NCBI RefSeq assembly: GCF_003610195.1
Contig: NZ_RAPO01000001.1
Location: 434,001 to 498,000, forward strand
Reading direction: 5' to 3'
From: Halopiger aswanensis
Lineage (GTDB): Archaea; Halobacteriota; Halobacteria; Halobacteriales; Natrialbaceae
DNA: 64,000 nt
Part shown: one piece after another, positions 1 through 9,259 of the stretch
Layout of the letters: each line of letters starts with the position of its first letter
How positions within the stretch are numbered: position 1 is the stretch's first letter
Position numbers and translations under genes: made by a program
The notes under the pieces: model-generated
Databases searched by the model: none
What the model was told of the DNA's origin: nothing
What the model saw: only the letters and a program-made list of their open reading frames with translations

Positions 1-1
1 G

Positions 2-1303
2 GCGGAAGACGTCGACTTCCTCCGACTGCAGTTTACCGACATCCTCGGGACGGTCAAGAACGTCGCCGTGCCGGCGCGGCAGGCCGAGAAGGCCTTCACC
101 GAGGGGATCTACTTCGACGGCTCCTCGATCGAAGGCTTCGTCCGCATTCAGGAATCGGACATGCGCCTCGTCCCCGATCCGGACACGTTCGCGGTCCTCC
201 CGTGGCGCAACGACAACGACGGCGTCTCCGCCCGGATGATCTGTGACGTTTACGACACCTCCACGGGCGAACCCTTCGAGGGCGACCCGCGCCGCGTCCT
301 CAAGAACGCCCTCGAGCGCGCCGAAGACATGGGGTACACCGTCAACTTCGCGCCCGAGCCGGAGTTCTTCCTGTTCGAGGAGGACGAGGACGGCAACGCC
401 ACGACCGAGACCGGCGACCACGGCGGCTACTTCGACGTCGCGCCCAAGGACCTCGCCAGCGACGTCCGTCGCGACATCATCTACGGCCTCGAGAGCATGG
501 GCTTCGAGATCGAAGCCAGCCACCACGAGGTCGCGAAGGGCCAACACGAGATCAACTTCGAGTACGACGACGCGCTGTCGACGGCCGACAACGTCGCGAC
601 CTTCCGGATGGTCGTCCGCGCCATCGCCGCCCAGCACGACCTCCACGCCACGTTCATGCCGAAGCCGATCCCGCGCATCAACGGCTCGGGCATGCACACC
701 CACATGTCGCTGATGACCGCGGACGGCGAGAACGCCTTCCACGACGAGGACGACGAGTTCAACCTCAGCGACGAGGCCCACTCGTACCTCGCGGGCGTCC
801 TCGAGCACGCGCCGGCGATCACGGCGGTCGCGAACCCGACCGTGAACAGCTACAAGCGCCTGGTGCCCGGCTACGAGGCGCCAGTGTACGTCGCCTGGTC
901 GGACCGCAACCGCTCGGCGCTGGTCCGCAAGCCGGCCGCCCGCGTCCCGGCCGCCAGCCGCGTCGAACTGCGCTCGCCGGACCCCTCGTGTAACCCCTAC
1001 CTCGCGTTCGCCGCCATGATCCACGCCGGTCTCGACGGCATCGAACAGGACCTCGAGTGTCCCGACCCGATCCGCGAGAACATCTACGAGTTCGACGACG
1101 AGAAGCGCGAGGAGTACGGCATCGACACGCTGCCGACGAACCTCGGTGAGGCCGTCGAGGCCCTCGAGGACGACGAGGTCATCTACAACGCACTCGGCGA
1201 GCACGTCGCGCCCAAGTTCGTCGAAGCGAAGACCCAGGAGTTCCAGGAGTACCTCGTCGACGTCTCCGAGTGGGAGCTCGACCGCTACCTCGAGAAGTAC
1301 TAA
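2..1303 (+). CDS. glnA: Glutamine synthetase type I, 5' end cut by the window
   Basis: ATP-dependent synthesis of glutamine from glutamate and ammonium, in the cytoplasm; the main ammonium assimilation enzyme. The reading frame is open from base 2, so the true start lies upstream. Visible signatures are DGSSIEGF, the metal/glutamate-binding [15 protein letters not shown], the [13 protein letters not shown]-site segment, the [12 protein letters not shown] loop and [13 protein letters not shown]. The visible part is about 433 residues, matching the usual 450-475 once the missing N-terminus is added. The C-terminal region lacks the NLYDLP-type adenylylation site of proteobacterial GSI-beta, so this looks like the GSI-alpha form, controlled by feedback or partner proteins. 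It ends 260 bases before a convergent small gene. Confidence 0.97.
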   Translation, partial: AEDVDFLRLQFTDILGTVKNVAVPARQAEKAFTEGIYFDGSSIEGFVRIQESDMRLVPDPDTFAVLPWRNDNDGVSARMICDVYDTSTGEPFEGDPRRVLKNALERAEDMGYTVNFAPEPEFFLFEEDEDGNATTETGDHGGYFDVAPKDLASDVRRDIIYGLESMGFEIEASHHEVAKGQHEINFEYDDALSTADNVATFRMVVRAIAAQHDLHATFMPKPIPRINGSGMHTHMSLMTADGENAFHDEDDEFNLSDEAHSYLAGVLEHAPAITAVANPTVNSYKRLVPGYEAPVYVAWSDRNRSALVRKPAARVPAASRVELRSPDPSCNPYLAFAAMIHAGLDGIEQDLECPDPIRENIYEFDDEKREEYGIDTLPTNLGEAVEALEDDEVIYNALGEHVAPKFVEAKTQEFQEYLVDVSEWELDRYLEKY

Positions 1304-1563
1304 CTCGACGCCCTCGCGGTTCAGAGTCGCAGTCACGCCTCGACTTCACGCGCCGGCTTCCGTCGCGTGTTGACGATTCGTTGGTTTTGTCGGGTCGACG
1401 CTCGAGGACGGCTCACACTCGCAGTTCGCCGTTCGTCACCAGTCACTCGCGGTTTGCGGTTCGTCGTTTACCGCTTTTGTCGGCCGTACGGTCGCCAGAG
1501 CGCACTCGTCGATCGAGTAACCGACGCGATGCAAGCGCAAGTGTCACTCGTCGCCGAAACCGG

Positions 1564-1803
1564 TCACGCCGTAACGACGTAGCTCGAGCCGTCCTTTTCG
1601 ACGACATCGGCCCGCATCAGGGACTGGAGCACGCTCAATAACGTGATTTTCTTCAGCGCCAGCGTCTCTCGGAGTTCGTCGATCGTCGCGCCCCCCGTCG
1701 CCGCGAGATAGACGTACACGAGTTTCGCCTGCGTGGACTCGATGTCCTCGGGAATCGGTTCGATCCGGGCTGTTTCCGCGGAGCGGTGCTCCTGTGTCTG
1801 CAT
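1564..1803 (-). CDS. Small winged-helix DNA-binding protein (MarR/TrmB-like)
   Basis: A 79-residue acidic protein. After a polar N-terminus it is nearly all one winged helix-turn-helix: helix STQAKLVYVYLAA, turn GGATIDELRETL, recognition-helix segment ITLLSVLQSLMRADVV, then a short wing EKDGSSYVV. Such stand-alone haloarchaeal wHTH proteins are usually transcription regulators; the target is not evident here. The ATG at 1803 was chosen because a TATA-like box (1830-1837) lies 27 bases upstream on this strand, as expected for a leaderless transcript. The open frame continues further upstream, but that part is basic and not protein-like. It is divergent from the gene at 1983. Confidence 0.8.
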   Translation of the reverse strand: MQTQEHRSAETARIEPIPEDIESTQAKLVYVYLAATGGATIDELRETLALKKITLLSVLQSLMRADVVEKDGSSYVVTA

Positions 1804-1829
1804 TGTCACGTGAACGGACTCCGCGCTGG

Positions 1830-1837
1830 TATATAAG
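1830..1837 (-). promoter_or_regulatory. TATA-like promoter of the small wHTH gene
   Basis: The minus strand reads CTTATATA about 27 bases before the ATG at 1803. That spacing gives a leaderless transcript, the common arrangement in haloarchaea. Confidence 0.6.
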
Positions 1838-1982
1838 TCCACACTGCGGTTGAGTATAAATCCGATAGCAGGTGTTAATAGTTGGTATGTCAACGGTGGC
1901 TCGATCACCGCGGACGGCTGCGTGGTCAGCGCCGGTTCCGCAATCGGCGCCCATTTTATCGTTCGCGACGAATCGCCGATCC

Positions 1983-2360
1983 ATGGCCGACAACGACCGG
2001 CCGCGCCCGCCGGCCGCACTCGAGCCGTCGCTTCGTGTGGCCCTCGTCGAACTCGCGAAACGCGATCCGGAGTCACTGCCTGCGGTCGCGGCGTATGCAG
2101 AGGATCTGGCTGCGTGGATCGACGCAAAACAGAACGATCCCGACTCGAGTGACGGTGACCGCGACGACGGCGATACCGACGGCACCCCGCCAGGGGTTCC
2201 CGAACACGCAACCGTCACGGTCACCGAGATCTCGGGAACGAAATACCGGTACTACCAGTGGCGCGAGGGCGACGAGATCCGGTCGGAGACAGTGGAACTG
2301 CCGGCCGACACCGCGGCCGACGACGCGACCGACGGCGCGGGCGATAACAGTATCGAATAA
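1983..2360 (+). CDS. Conserved haloarchaeal protein of unknown function
   Basis: A 125-residue acidic protein not assigned to a named family. Residues 10-50 form a helical segment (LEPSLRVALVELAKRDPESLPAVAAYAEDLAAW, given here only as the region), followed by an Asp/Gly linker. A compact beta-rich end contains TVTEISGTKYRYYQWREGDE, which looks like a small domain rather than disorder. The ATG at 1983 is supported by a TATA-like TTTTATC at 1954-1960, fitting leaderless transcription. The gene converges with the SDR gene 21 bases downstream. The N-terminal helix reads like a regulator-type dimer segment, but no function can be given. Confidence 0.72.
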   Translation: MADNDRPRPPAALEPSLRVALVELAKRDPESLPAVAAYAEDLAAWIDAKQNDPDSSDGDRDDGDTDGTPPGVPEHATVTVTEISGTKYRYYQWREGDEIRSETVELPADTAADDATDGAGDNSIE

Positions 2361-2381
2361 CCGCCGGCCGGCCCCGATCCG

Positions 2382-3104
2382 TCAGGCCTCGCCGTAGACC
2401 GGCACCGCGGCACCGCTGGTCACCGCCGCCCCGTCGCAACAGAGGAAGGCCATCACGTCCGCGATCTCGCTCGGGTCGACCCACGAGTCGTGGTCGGCGT
2501 CCGGCATCATCTCCCGGTTCGCCGGCGTATCGATCACGCTCGGCATCACGCAGTTCGCGCGAACGGTCCCTTCGTTTTCCTCGGCGAGCGTCTCCGTGAG
2601 AATCCGGATTCCCGCCTTCGTGATGCGGTACGGGCCGTCGCCCTCTCCACCCTCGAGCGAGGACCGAGCGCTGACGCTGACGATCGCTCCCTCGCTTTCC
2701 TGTAGGTGTGGCAGCGCGTGTTTCGACGCGAGAAACGCCGACTTCAGGTTGACGTCGACCAGCAGTTCGAACTCCTCGAGATCGGTCTCCGCGATGGGAT
2801 CGCCGCCCTTCCAGGTCCCGGCGATGTTCAGCAGGTGGTCGATCCGCCCGTGATCGTCGACGATGGCATCGACGAGGTCCGAGACGTCGTCCTCGTCCGT
2901 GAGGTCGGCCTCGTAGAAGTGGGTTCGCTCGTCGGGCTCGAGCAGGCTGTCCTCCGAATCGGGGGCGACGACGTCGACGGCACAGACCGTCGCGCCGGCA
3001 TCTCGGAAGCGGTCGACGGCCGCACTCCCGAGCGCACCGCTGGCGCCGGTGATTACGGCAACGGTATCATCGAAGTCGACATCGAATGATTTGGTGGCTG
3101 CCAT
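2382..3104 (-). CDS. Short-chain dehydrogenase/reductase (SDR)
   Basis: A 240-residue classical SDR, an NAD(P)-dependent oxidoreductase of unknown substrate. The Rossmann cofactor motif TGASGALG is at residues 19-26. NIAG (near 93-96) takes the place of the usual NNAG, a serine cluster lies near 143-149, and the catalytic YxxxK is Y159-K163 (YRITK). Length is typical of the family. The ATG at 3104 (MAATKS) was chosen over an upstream in-frame ATG because the added ten residues are atypical. Family members act on steroids, sugars or acyl carriers, and nothing in the neighbourhood narrows this down. Confidence 0.9.
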   Translation of the reverse strand: MAATKSFDVDFDDTVAVITGASGALGSAAVDRFRDAGATVCAVDVVAPDSEDSLLEPDERTHFYEADLTDEDDVSDLVDAIVDDHGRIDHLLNIAGTWKGGDPIAETDLEEFELLVDVNLKSAFLASKHALPHLQESEGAIVSVSARSSLEGGEGDGPYRITKAGIRILTETLAEENEGTVRANCVMPSVIDTPANREMMPDADHDSWVDPSEIADVMAFLCCDGAAVTSGAAVPVYGEA

Positions 3105-3228
3105 AGGCGGTCCTGCAACGGCTGTACGGATCAATGGCAGGGGTCAAACGAACGGAAGCGGCGACGATGGCCCGGTTCGATTCCGTGGCTCGGCTGCGGT
3201 GGTCGGGTAACTGCACCCGATCGTCCGA

Positions 3229-3672
3229 CTACGCCATCGGCGGCAGCGCAACGCGCTGGAACCAGAACTCCGCGATCGTTTCGACCATCGAGGAAAACTC
3301 GTCGGGATCGGTCGGTTTGGTGAGGTAGGCGTTGGCGGCGAGCTCGTAGCTCTCGAGGACGTCCTCGTAGGCCTCGGAACTCGTCAACACGAGGACCGGG
3401 AGCCGAGCAAACGCGGGCTCGTCCTGGATCGCCTCGAGGAACTCGAGGCCGCCCATGCGCGGCAGGTTGAGATCGAGCAGTACGAGATCGGGGAGGGCGG
3501 CCGCCTCGGCGCGTCGGTTCTGGAGCAGGGTTAGCGCGTCGTCGCCGTCGGTAACGACGCACAGCGTGACCTCGGTTGGAAGCTCTTTGAACGCTTCCTG
3601 AATGAGTCGGACGTCACCGGGATTGTCCTCGACCAACAGGATTTCGACGGGTTCGGTTAGCCGATCGCTCAT
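3229..3672 (-). CDS. Single-domain response regulator receiver protein
   Basis: A 147-residue stand-alone receiver domain of the Rcp1/CheY type. Acidic pocket residues are E15-D16 in LVEDNPGD, the phospho-acceptor Asp is D67 in LLDLNLPRMGG, the switch Thr is T97 in VLTSSE, and the conserved Lys is K119 in YLTKP. There is no output domain; a roughly 25-residue C-terminal tail follows the receiver. Proteins of this class relay phosphate from hybrid or PAS-type histidine kinases, which are common and often unlinked in haloarchaea. No kinase gene is adjacent, so the partner is unknown. Confidence 0.93.
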   Translation of the reverse strand: MSDRLTEPVEILLVEDNPGDVRLIQEAFKELPTEVTLCVVTDGDDALTLLQNRRAEAAALPDLVLLDLNLPRMGGLEFLEAIQDEPAFARLPVLVLTSSEAYEDVLESYELAANAYLTKPTDPDEFSSMVETIAEFWFQRVALPPMA

Positions 3673-3881
3673 ACGGGGTCACCACAAGCAAGTCTAGGGG
3701 AGGATGGTCTGGAGAACATCGAATTAGGCACTTAGATTGAGGTAATAACGGTATAGGTTTAAGAGTACTTGCTAAAGGGTTTGGAACTCGTAATCAGCCG
3801 AGCCGTCGGTGATCACTTGCGAGAATCGCCGTTGTCTCTTATAAAAGAAGCGAGACAGTCGCCGGGGAAACCGGAGGTGGC

Positions 3882-3887
3882 TATAAC
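3882..3887 (+). promoter_or_regulatory. TATA-like promoter of the GDPD gene
   Basis: TATAAC lies 27-32 bases before the ATG at 3914, suggesting a leaderless transcript. A second A/T-rich element, TTATAAAA, is present near 3839-3846. Confidence 0.5.
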
Positions 3888-3913
3888 GGTATTCGGGCCG
3901 TGTTGGGTGGTGA

Positions 3914-4573
3914 ATGCGAGTGATCGCACACCGCGGGTTCGGTGCAACGGCCCCCGAGAATACGATCGCGGCGATCCGGTCGGCGGCCGACCGGGCGGAC
4001 GCCGTCGAGTTCGACGTTCGACGCTGTGGCTCGGGCGAACTCGTCGTCATCCACGACGAAACGATCGATCGCGTCACCGACGGCGCCGGCACCGTCGCCA
4101 GCAGTTCGCTCCAGCAACTCAAGCGCCACGTCGTCCTCGAGTCCGGCGAACGGATCCCGACGCTCGAGGAGATGCTCGCCGCGCTTCCGCCGAACATAGA
4201 AGTCAACCTCGAGATGAAGGAACTCGACATGGCTGCGGACGTTCTCGCGGCTATCGAGGGCATCGAGAACCGCGTCGTTACGACCTCGTTTCTCGTTCCG
4301 GAACTTCGGACGATGCGCGACCTCGATTCCGACCAGCCGACGGGCCTGCTCGCCAACCGTCACCTCGAGAATCCGGTCACGACGGCGATCGAACTCGGCT
4401 GTGAGGTCATCGGTGCGAACTGGTGGCGCTGCCTGACGACGCGGCTCGTCCCCCGGGCGAAGGCCGTCGATCTCGAGGTCCACTCGTGGTCGATCGAACG
4501 GCGGCCGGTGGCAACGCTCCTCGAGCAACGGGGCGTCGACTACGTCTCTGCGGATCGACCGATCCGGCCCTGA
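3914..4573 (+). CDS. glpQ: Glycerophosphodiester phosphodiesterase (GDPD)
   Basis: A 219-residue protein that hydrolyses glycerophosphodiesters to an alcohol and glycerol phosphate, probably in phospholipid turnover. The fold begins at once with IAHRGFG (catalytic H6), then the metal ligands in PENT and VEFDVR, then the second catalytic histidine in VVIHDETIDR, then NLEMK. A C-terminal pair, EVHSW and GVDYVSADRP, closes the TIM barrel. No signal peptide or membrane segment is seen, so it is cytoplasmic. The length matches compact archaeal GDPDs. It converges with yjbQ 21 bases downstream. Confidence 0.93.
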   Translation: MRVIAHRGFGATAPENTIAAIRSAADRADAVEFDVRRCGSGELVVIHDETIDRVTDGAGTVASSSLQQLKRHVVLESGERIPTLEEMLAALPPNIEVNLEMKELDMAADVLAAIEGIENRVVTTSFLVPELRTMRDLDSDQPTGLLANRHLENPVTTAIELGCEVIGANWWRCLTTRLVPRAKAVDLEVHSWSIERRPVATLLEQRGVDYVSADRPIRP

Positions 4574-4594
4574 GCGGACCCGTCCTGAGCGACG

Positions 4595-4996
4595 TTAGGC
4601 CGAGTCACCGACTGTCGTCACCGAAACCGTTCGGGTCCGCGGTCCGTCACACTCGACGAACAGGACGGACTGCCACGTGCCGAGCGCCGGTTCGCCGTCG
4701 CGGACCGGGATCGTCACGTCCGGCCCGACCAGCGTCGCGCGGAGATGAGAATCCGCGTTGCCGTCTAACTGGTCGTGGGCGTGGCCTTCGTCAGGCACGA
4801 GTTCCGAGAGGAACGACTCGAGATCCTCGCGGAGCCGCCGTTCGTTCTCCTGAACGACGAGCCCCGCGGTCGTGTGCTCGACGAACGCCGTGCAGGTTCC
4901 CGACTCGAGGTCGTCGGGGACGGCCGCGCCGATCTGGTCGGTGATGTCGATCGTCGTAAGCCGCGCGTCGGTGTCGACGGTGAACTCGGTCTCCAT
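4595..4996 (-). CDS. yjbQ: YjbQ/UPF0047 family protein
   Basis: A 133-residue member of the YjbQ (UPF0047) family, sometimes annotated as secondary thiamine-phosphate synthase enzyme because some members show that weak activity; the physiological role is unsettled. Family marks are the EHTTAGLVVQENE stretch, the His-rich NADSHLRATLVG segment and a closing GTWQSVLFVECDGPR. The conserved histidines suggest a metal or phosphate site. ATG 4996 (METEF) fits the family N-terminus better than an in-frame start seven codons upstream. The gene ends facing the GDPD gene. Confidence 0.9.
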   Translation of the reverse strand: METEFTVDTDARLTTIDITDQIGAAVPDDLESGTCTAFVEHTTAGLVVQENERRLREDLESFLSELVPDEGHAHDQLDGNADSHLRATLVGPDVTIPVRDGEPALGTWQSVLFVECDGPRTRTVSVTTVGDSA

Positions 4997-5088
4997 ACCC
5001 GAGCAAACGCGGGCCATCGGTCAGATAGTTACGGTTGCAGTGCTGATGATCCGTCGTCGAACGGATTTTTGGGCATATCGATATCGAA

Positions 5089-5802
5089 TCAGCGCAATCG
5101 ATCGCGCGCCCGTCCGGCCCACTCCCGAACATCGGGGTCGGGATCAGTGCGCTCGAGATCAGCGAGTAGCGTACGTAATTCGTCAGTGCTGTCGAGCGTA
5201 TCAGTCTGCTCGAGGCGTCTCTCCGGCTCGTCGGCCACGCGGGCGAGTGCGAGCGCGGCGTTTGCTCGCGCGGCCGCGAGCTCGCTCTCGAGGGGCGGAA
5301 CGAACGCATCGACGCGGTCGACGAGTGCGCCCGGGCGCTCGTCGGCGATGGCGGCTAAACATCGACAGCAATCGGCCGTCGCCGGGTGCGACGGGCGCTC
5401 GGCCGCGAACGAAACGATCTCGTCCGCAGAGGGTGCGACGTCGGCGGCCGACTCCGCGGCCAGTTCCGCGAGGCAATACGCGACCGCCTCGTGGCACTCG
5501 AGGTCCGTCCGCTCGAGCAGCGTTCGTAACTTCGGGACGGCCGGGATACAGGCTTCGGGACGGTCGTCGACGTGTGCCTGTATCGTTCGAACCGCCTGTC
5601 GCTGTGCGTCCGCGTCTGTTGCGTCGAGTTGTGCGAGGACTGCCGGCAGGTTGAACTCCGTGTCTACGTCCGCGTCCGCGTCCGAATCGCGGTTTCGCGT
5701 CGGCCTCGAACTCGAGCCCCCACTCGAGTTCGAATCCGCAGCCGCACGCGAGTCCGCGGAACGGTGGAGTTGCGCGCTGCCCTCGCCCCCATCCCCATCC
5801 AT
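5089..5802 (-). CDS. HEAT-repeat protein
   Basis: A 237-residue protein. Residues 1-50 are a low-complexity, Gly/Ser/Asp-rich, probably disordered head. From about residue 50 to the end there are roughly five helical pairs of HEAT type, for example LPAVLAQLDATDADAQRQAV, HEAVAYCLAELA and ARANAALALARVADE. HEAT repeats make superhelical protein-interaction scaffolds; the partner is unknown. The Cys-rich ADCCRCL in one repeat is unusual for a haloarchaeal cytoplasmic protein. The start lies in a G-rich stretch (see the entry at 5781). A later in-frame start is possible because the disordered head is poorly conserved in such proteins. Confidence 0.82.
   Translation of the reverse strand: MDGDGGEGSAQLHRSADSRAAADSNSSGGSSSRPTRNRDSDADADVDTEFNLPAVLAQLDATDADAQRQAVRTIQAHVDDRPEACIPAVPKLRTLLERTDLECHEAVAYCLAELAAESAADVAPSADEIVSFAAERPSHPATADCCRCLAAIADERPGALVDRVDAFVPPLESELAAARANAALALARVADEPERRLEQTDTLDSTDELRTLLADLERTDPDPDVREWAGRARDRLR
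5781..5802 (-). other. G-rich run at the start codon of the HEAT gene
   Basis: On the minus strand the first codons contain runs of 2, 4, 5 and 3 guanines separated by 2-base A/T or C/A spacers. This pattern could form a G-quadruplex in DNA or in the 5' end of the mRNA. It is a sequence pattern only. Confidence 0.35.
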
Positions 5803-5898
5803 AACATGCGCTCCATATCCTATCGGAGGTAAAAATCTTCTGTCTGTTTAATTCACGGATGGCTGAAAGAAACGGACGGCCGGAAGTCAATCGGCCGT

Positions 5899-7935
5899 TC
5901 AGGCGAGCCAGTTCTCGGGTTTCGTGTCGTAATCGACGTCGTCGGCCGCGAGGTGTTCGACTTCCTCCCAGGGGACGTCTTCGACGGTAACCTCGTCGCC
6001 GTCGTAGCGGAGCAGTTTGCCGCGCTCTTGGGCCTCGGGCTCGCGGTTGCGGCGCTTCGCGACCTCGATGTCGTGTTCGTCGACCTCCTTGACGATCGTC
6101 AGCAGGTTCACCGGCCGGCCCCAGAGTTCGAAGATGCGCTTCAAGGTCTCCTTGGCCTTCCCGAGATCGAGCATGACGCCGTTGTACTGGTGGCCGAGCA
6201 GCAGTTCGTTGGCGTTGTTGTAGTTGCCGTCGTAGACCGCGATCGTCGGCTTCCCGAAGTTAGTGAACTGCAGGAGCAACTTCTTCTTGACGTCTTCGGC
6301 GGCGTCGCTGGCGACGTGGAACTGGCCGGTCGCCTGCGAGTGCTCGTAGGTGAAGTAGTTGTTCTCCGTGATGAACTCCTCCGTGAGGAACTCGTCTAAG
6401 AAGGTCACGTCGTTGTGGCTCTCCCGGATGTCGAACATCCGATCCCAGCCCGCGGTGAAGTCGACCTCCGCGAGGGCTTCTTCGACCGATTCGTAGCGGG
6501 CGTCGTCGAACAGGTAGCGGCCGATCCGCTCGAGTTCGTTCTGGTTGACCCGGCTAAGGAAGCCACGATTCTGGCGCTTGACCAGCGAGTAGTGGCGGCG
6601 TGCCAGCCCCTCGTAGGTCAGCACCTTCCAGGGGTACTTTTCGACGTCGATCTCGCCCTCGCGGGCCCGCTCGAGCGCCTCGCGGTCGATCCACTCGTCG
6701 GGGACTTCCTCGAGCGAGTCCAGCGTGTCGGGGGTGACGGTGTCGATCGGCTCCGGGGGCTCGAGGGTCGCGAGGACGTCGTCGAAGTCGACGACGTCGG
6801 TGAGGTTGCGCCACGAGATTCCTTCGACGCGAAGCAGGTTTTCCAGGACTTCGCGGCGGTTAGTGGTGTTCTCGACGTACTCCCACAGCTCCATCCCGAG
6901 GCTGTAGGGATTCAGGCCGCCCGACGCGAGGACCTTCGCCATGTGGTCGGCGTAGTTCATGAACTCGTCGTCGCCGGCGAAGGTCTCGTCGGTCATCATC
7001 GTCGACTCCCAGTAGGCGGCCCAGCCCTCGTTCATCACCTTCGTCATCTTCTGGGCGGCGAAGTAGTACGCCTCCGCCCGCATCATGTCGAGGACGTCGC
7101 GTTGCCACTCCTCCATCTCGACGGCGCGCTCGGAGTCGTCGTCGTACTGCTTGCCGTGCTCGCGGACGAACGCGAGGATGTCCTTCTCGGGCTCCTCGGG
7201 GAACGTGACGCCGCCGTCCTCGCCCTCGAGTTGCTCGAGCCACTCCTCGTCGAACACCTCGCCCTTGATCTCGTCGGAGAGGTTCAGTTCGTCGAGTTTC
7301 TCCGCGAGGTCGTCGTCGAGATCCTCGAGGTTCTCACCCGGGCCGTCGACCTCGAGACGGCGCTGGAAGACGCGGTGCTGGTCGATGTTATCCTCGAGCG
7401 AGAGGCAGTGATCGATCCACTTCTCGACCTCGGCGCGGTCGATGTCGGGGTCGGACATGTAGTCGTCGATCGCCCGCGCGTGGCGCTCGAGCATCGCGGC
7501 GGCGTTGACTTGCTCCTCGTCGGCCCGGCCGTCGGTAAAGAGGCCGAACCACTCGTTGTTCGCGAAGAAGTCCGAGTGGGCCTCGACGTGGGTGATGACG
7601 GCCTTCTGGTCGGCCAGCGTGTTCGACTCCTGGAGGAACGCGTGGGCCGGGTTGTCGTTGTTGACGATCTCGAAGGCCTTCCCGCCGCCGTACTGGCCCT
7701 GCTTGCGCTGCTTGTCGTACTGCATTCCCCACCGCCAATGGGGGTACCGGGTCTGGAACCCGCCGTAGGCGATGAGTTCGTTCATCTCGTCGTAGTCGAT
7801 GATCCAGTACTTGACGGGGTAGGGCTCGAGGCCCAGTTTCTGTGCGAGGTTGCGGGCCTCTTCGACCGGTTCCTCGAGGTCGGTGGCGATCGCCTGCTTG
7901 CGGAAGCGATCGGCGTTGGAATTTGACTTACTCAT
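5899..7935 (-). CDS. spoVR: SpoVR family protein
   Basis: A 678-residue SpoVR/YcgB-family protein, last gene of the prkA-prkA-yeaH-spoVR operon. Early family marks include [21 protein letters not shown], seen just after residue 35 (shown only as a region), then [11 protein letters not shown] and [18 protein letters not shown] central ALNPY-like block includes [11 protein letters not shown] and [15 protein letters not shown]. The biochemical role is unknown; in bacteria the family is linked to sporulation (Bacillus) and, with YeaG/YeaH, to nitrogen-starvation and stationary-phase responses. The ATG at 7935 was chosen. It overlaps the yeaH stop by 8 bases, so translation is probably coupled. 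It is longer than the E. coli homologue (about 510), owing to acidic insertions. Confidence 0.93.
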   Translation of the reverse strand: MSKSNSNADRFRKQAIATDLEEPVEEARNLAQKLGLEPYPVKYWIIDYDEMNELIAYGGFQTRYPHWRWGMQYDKQRKQGQYGGGKAFEIVNNDNPAHAFLQESNTLADQKAVITHVEAHSDFFANNEWFGLFTDGRADEEQVNAAAMLERHARAIDDYMSDPDIDRAEVEKWIDHCLSLEDNIDQHRVFQRRLEVDGPGENLEDLDDDLAEKLDELNLSDEIKGEVFDEEWLEQLEGEDGGVTFPEEPEKDILAFVREHGKQYDDDSERAVEMEEWQRDVLDMMRAEAYYFAAQKMTKVMNEGWAAYWESTMMTDETFAGDDEFMNYADHMAKVLASGGLNPYSLGMELWEYVENTTNRREVLENLLRVEGISWRNLTDVVDFDDVLATLEPPEPIDTVTPDTLDSLEEVPDEWIDREALERAREGEIDVEKYPWKVLTYEGLARRHYSLVKRQNRGFLSRVNQNELERIGRYLFDDARYESVEEALAEVDFTAGWDRMFDIRESHNDVTFLDEFLTEEFITENNYFTYEHSQATGQFHVASDAAEDVKKKLLLQFTNFGKPTIAVYDGNYNNANELLLGHQYNGVMLDLGKAKETLKRIFELWGRPVNLLTIVKEVDEHDIEVAKRRNREPEAQERGKLLRYDGDEVTVEDVPWEEVEHLAADDVDYDTKPENWLA

Positions 7936-9259
7936 CGTCATCACTCTCCGTGGAGAGAATGTCGTAGATCGCGTCGGTCACGTCCTCCTCGCCGTTGACG
8001 TAGGCCACCGCGACCTCGTCGTCGTCCGTGCCGAAGTGGCGCTCGAGCTCCTCGGCGTGGGTGGCGTTGATCGCGTTGCCGCTGGGCTGGGTCTCGACGT
8101 AGGCGTGGAGGTTCGCCGGGATCTCCTCCATCATCGGAATGACCCGTTCCTCGGTGTCGTTGCTCGAGTTTTCGGAGTCGCCGGCCGCGAAGACGTACCG
8201 GTTCCAGTCGCTCCAGGGGTACTCCTCGAGCAACTCGGCGGCCAGTTCGTAGGCGCTCGAGATCTTCGTCCCGCCGCCGGAGCGGATGCCGAAGAACTCC
8301 TCGCGCTCGACCTCCCAGGCCTCGGCGTCGTGGGCGATGTAGACGAACTCGGCGTTGTCGTACTTACCCTGGAGGTACCAGTCCAGCGGAGTGAACGTAC
8401 GCTCGACGAGTTCGCGTTTCTTCTCGCGCATCGAGCCGGAGACGTCGCGGATGTTGACGACGACGACGTTCTTCTCCTTCTCCTCGATGATCTCGGGGTG
8501 GCGGTAGCGCTCGTCCTCGCGCCGGAAGGGGACGTGGTCGATCCCCTCGCGGCGGATCTTCTGCTGGACGTCCTCGCGCTCGACGTTTTCCTCGACCGCC
8601 TCGATCGAGGCCCACTTCCCCCGCTCGTCGTCGGGGATGTCCTTGTAGGCCTCTTCGATCCAGGCCATCGAGACCGGGAGGTTCTCGCCGCGGGCCCACT
8701 CGAAGACGTCGCGGGGCTCGATGCCCTCGACCTTGCAGAGTTCGCGGAGGAACTCCTCGTCGAAGTCCATCGCCAGCTTGCGCTTTAACCCCTCCTTGAA
8801 CATCCGCTCGAAGTCGAGCGTGCTGTTGGGGCCGGTCCGCGTGAGGTCGGTGAAGGGACCCTCCTTCTCCTCGACGACCTTCTTCCCCTTCGGATCGAGG
8901 TCGAGCCCGAGTTCCTCGTCCAACTCCTGGGCGAACTCCTCGGGGTCCATCTCGTAGTACTCGTGGTCGCCGCCCTCCTCGCCGGGTTCGCCGTCCTCGT
9001 CACCGTCGCCGTCGCCCGGCTGCGGCTGGGGCTGGCCGACCGGCTGGCCGGTGTCGGGCGTATCGCCGTCGCCCTGCCCGACGCCGCCCTTGTCTCGCTG
9101 ATCGTACTCGAACTCCGGTAGCGAGACGATCTTCACCGGGATGTTGATCTGTCCGGGGCCGCTGCCCCCGAGGTCGCCGTACTGGATGAAGTCGGCCAGA
9201 TCCTCGCGGCGCTTTTCGCCCACTTCGCGGAATCGTTCGAGGTCGTCTCTCAGTCCCAT
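7928..9259 (-). CDS. yeaH: YeaH/YhbH (DUF444) family protein
   Basis: A 443-residue DUF444 protein, partner of PrkA-type kinases in many genomes. Residues 1-60 contain the conserved N-terminal block ending [18 protein letters not shown] Pro/Gln/Gly/Asp-rich linker follows (about 60-100). The C-terminal half is a von Willebrand A-like domain with a MIDAS motif DVSGSM and [10 protein letters not shown], which may bind a divalent metal and serve as a protein-interaction face. Its start overlaps the end of the second prkA by 10 bases and its end overlaps spoVR. This strongly indicates one transcript and a shared task with the kinases. The molecular function remains unproven. Confidence 0.93.
   Translation of the reverse strand: MGLRDDLERFREVGEKRREDLADFIQYGDLGGSGPGQINIPVKIVSLPEFEYDQRDKGGVGQGDGDTPDTGQPVGQPQPQPGDGDGDEDGEPGEEGGDHEYYEMDPEEFAQELDEELGLDLDPKGKKVVEEKEGPFTDLTRTGPNSTLDFERMFKEGLKRKLAMDFDEEFLRELCKVEGIEPRDVFEWARGENLPVSMAWIEEAYKDIPDDERGKWASIEAVEENVEREDVQQKIRREGIDHVPFRREDERYRHPEIIEEKEKNVVVVNIRDVSGSMREKKRELVERTFTPLDWYLQGKYDNAEFVYIAHDAEAWEVEREEFFGIRSGGGTKISSAYELAAELLEEYPWSDWNRYVFAAGDSENSSNDTEERVIPMMEEIPANLHAYVETQPSGNAINATHAEELERHFGTDDDEVAVAYVNGEEDVTDAIYDILSTESDDDE

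Noticed and set aside
6415-7926. Plus-strand open frame of 503 codons opposite spoVR
   Set aside because: The translation is Val/Leu/Asp/Arg-rich without motifs and is a shadow of spoVR.
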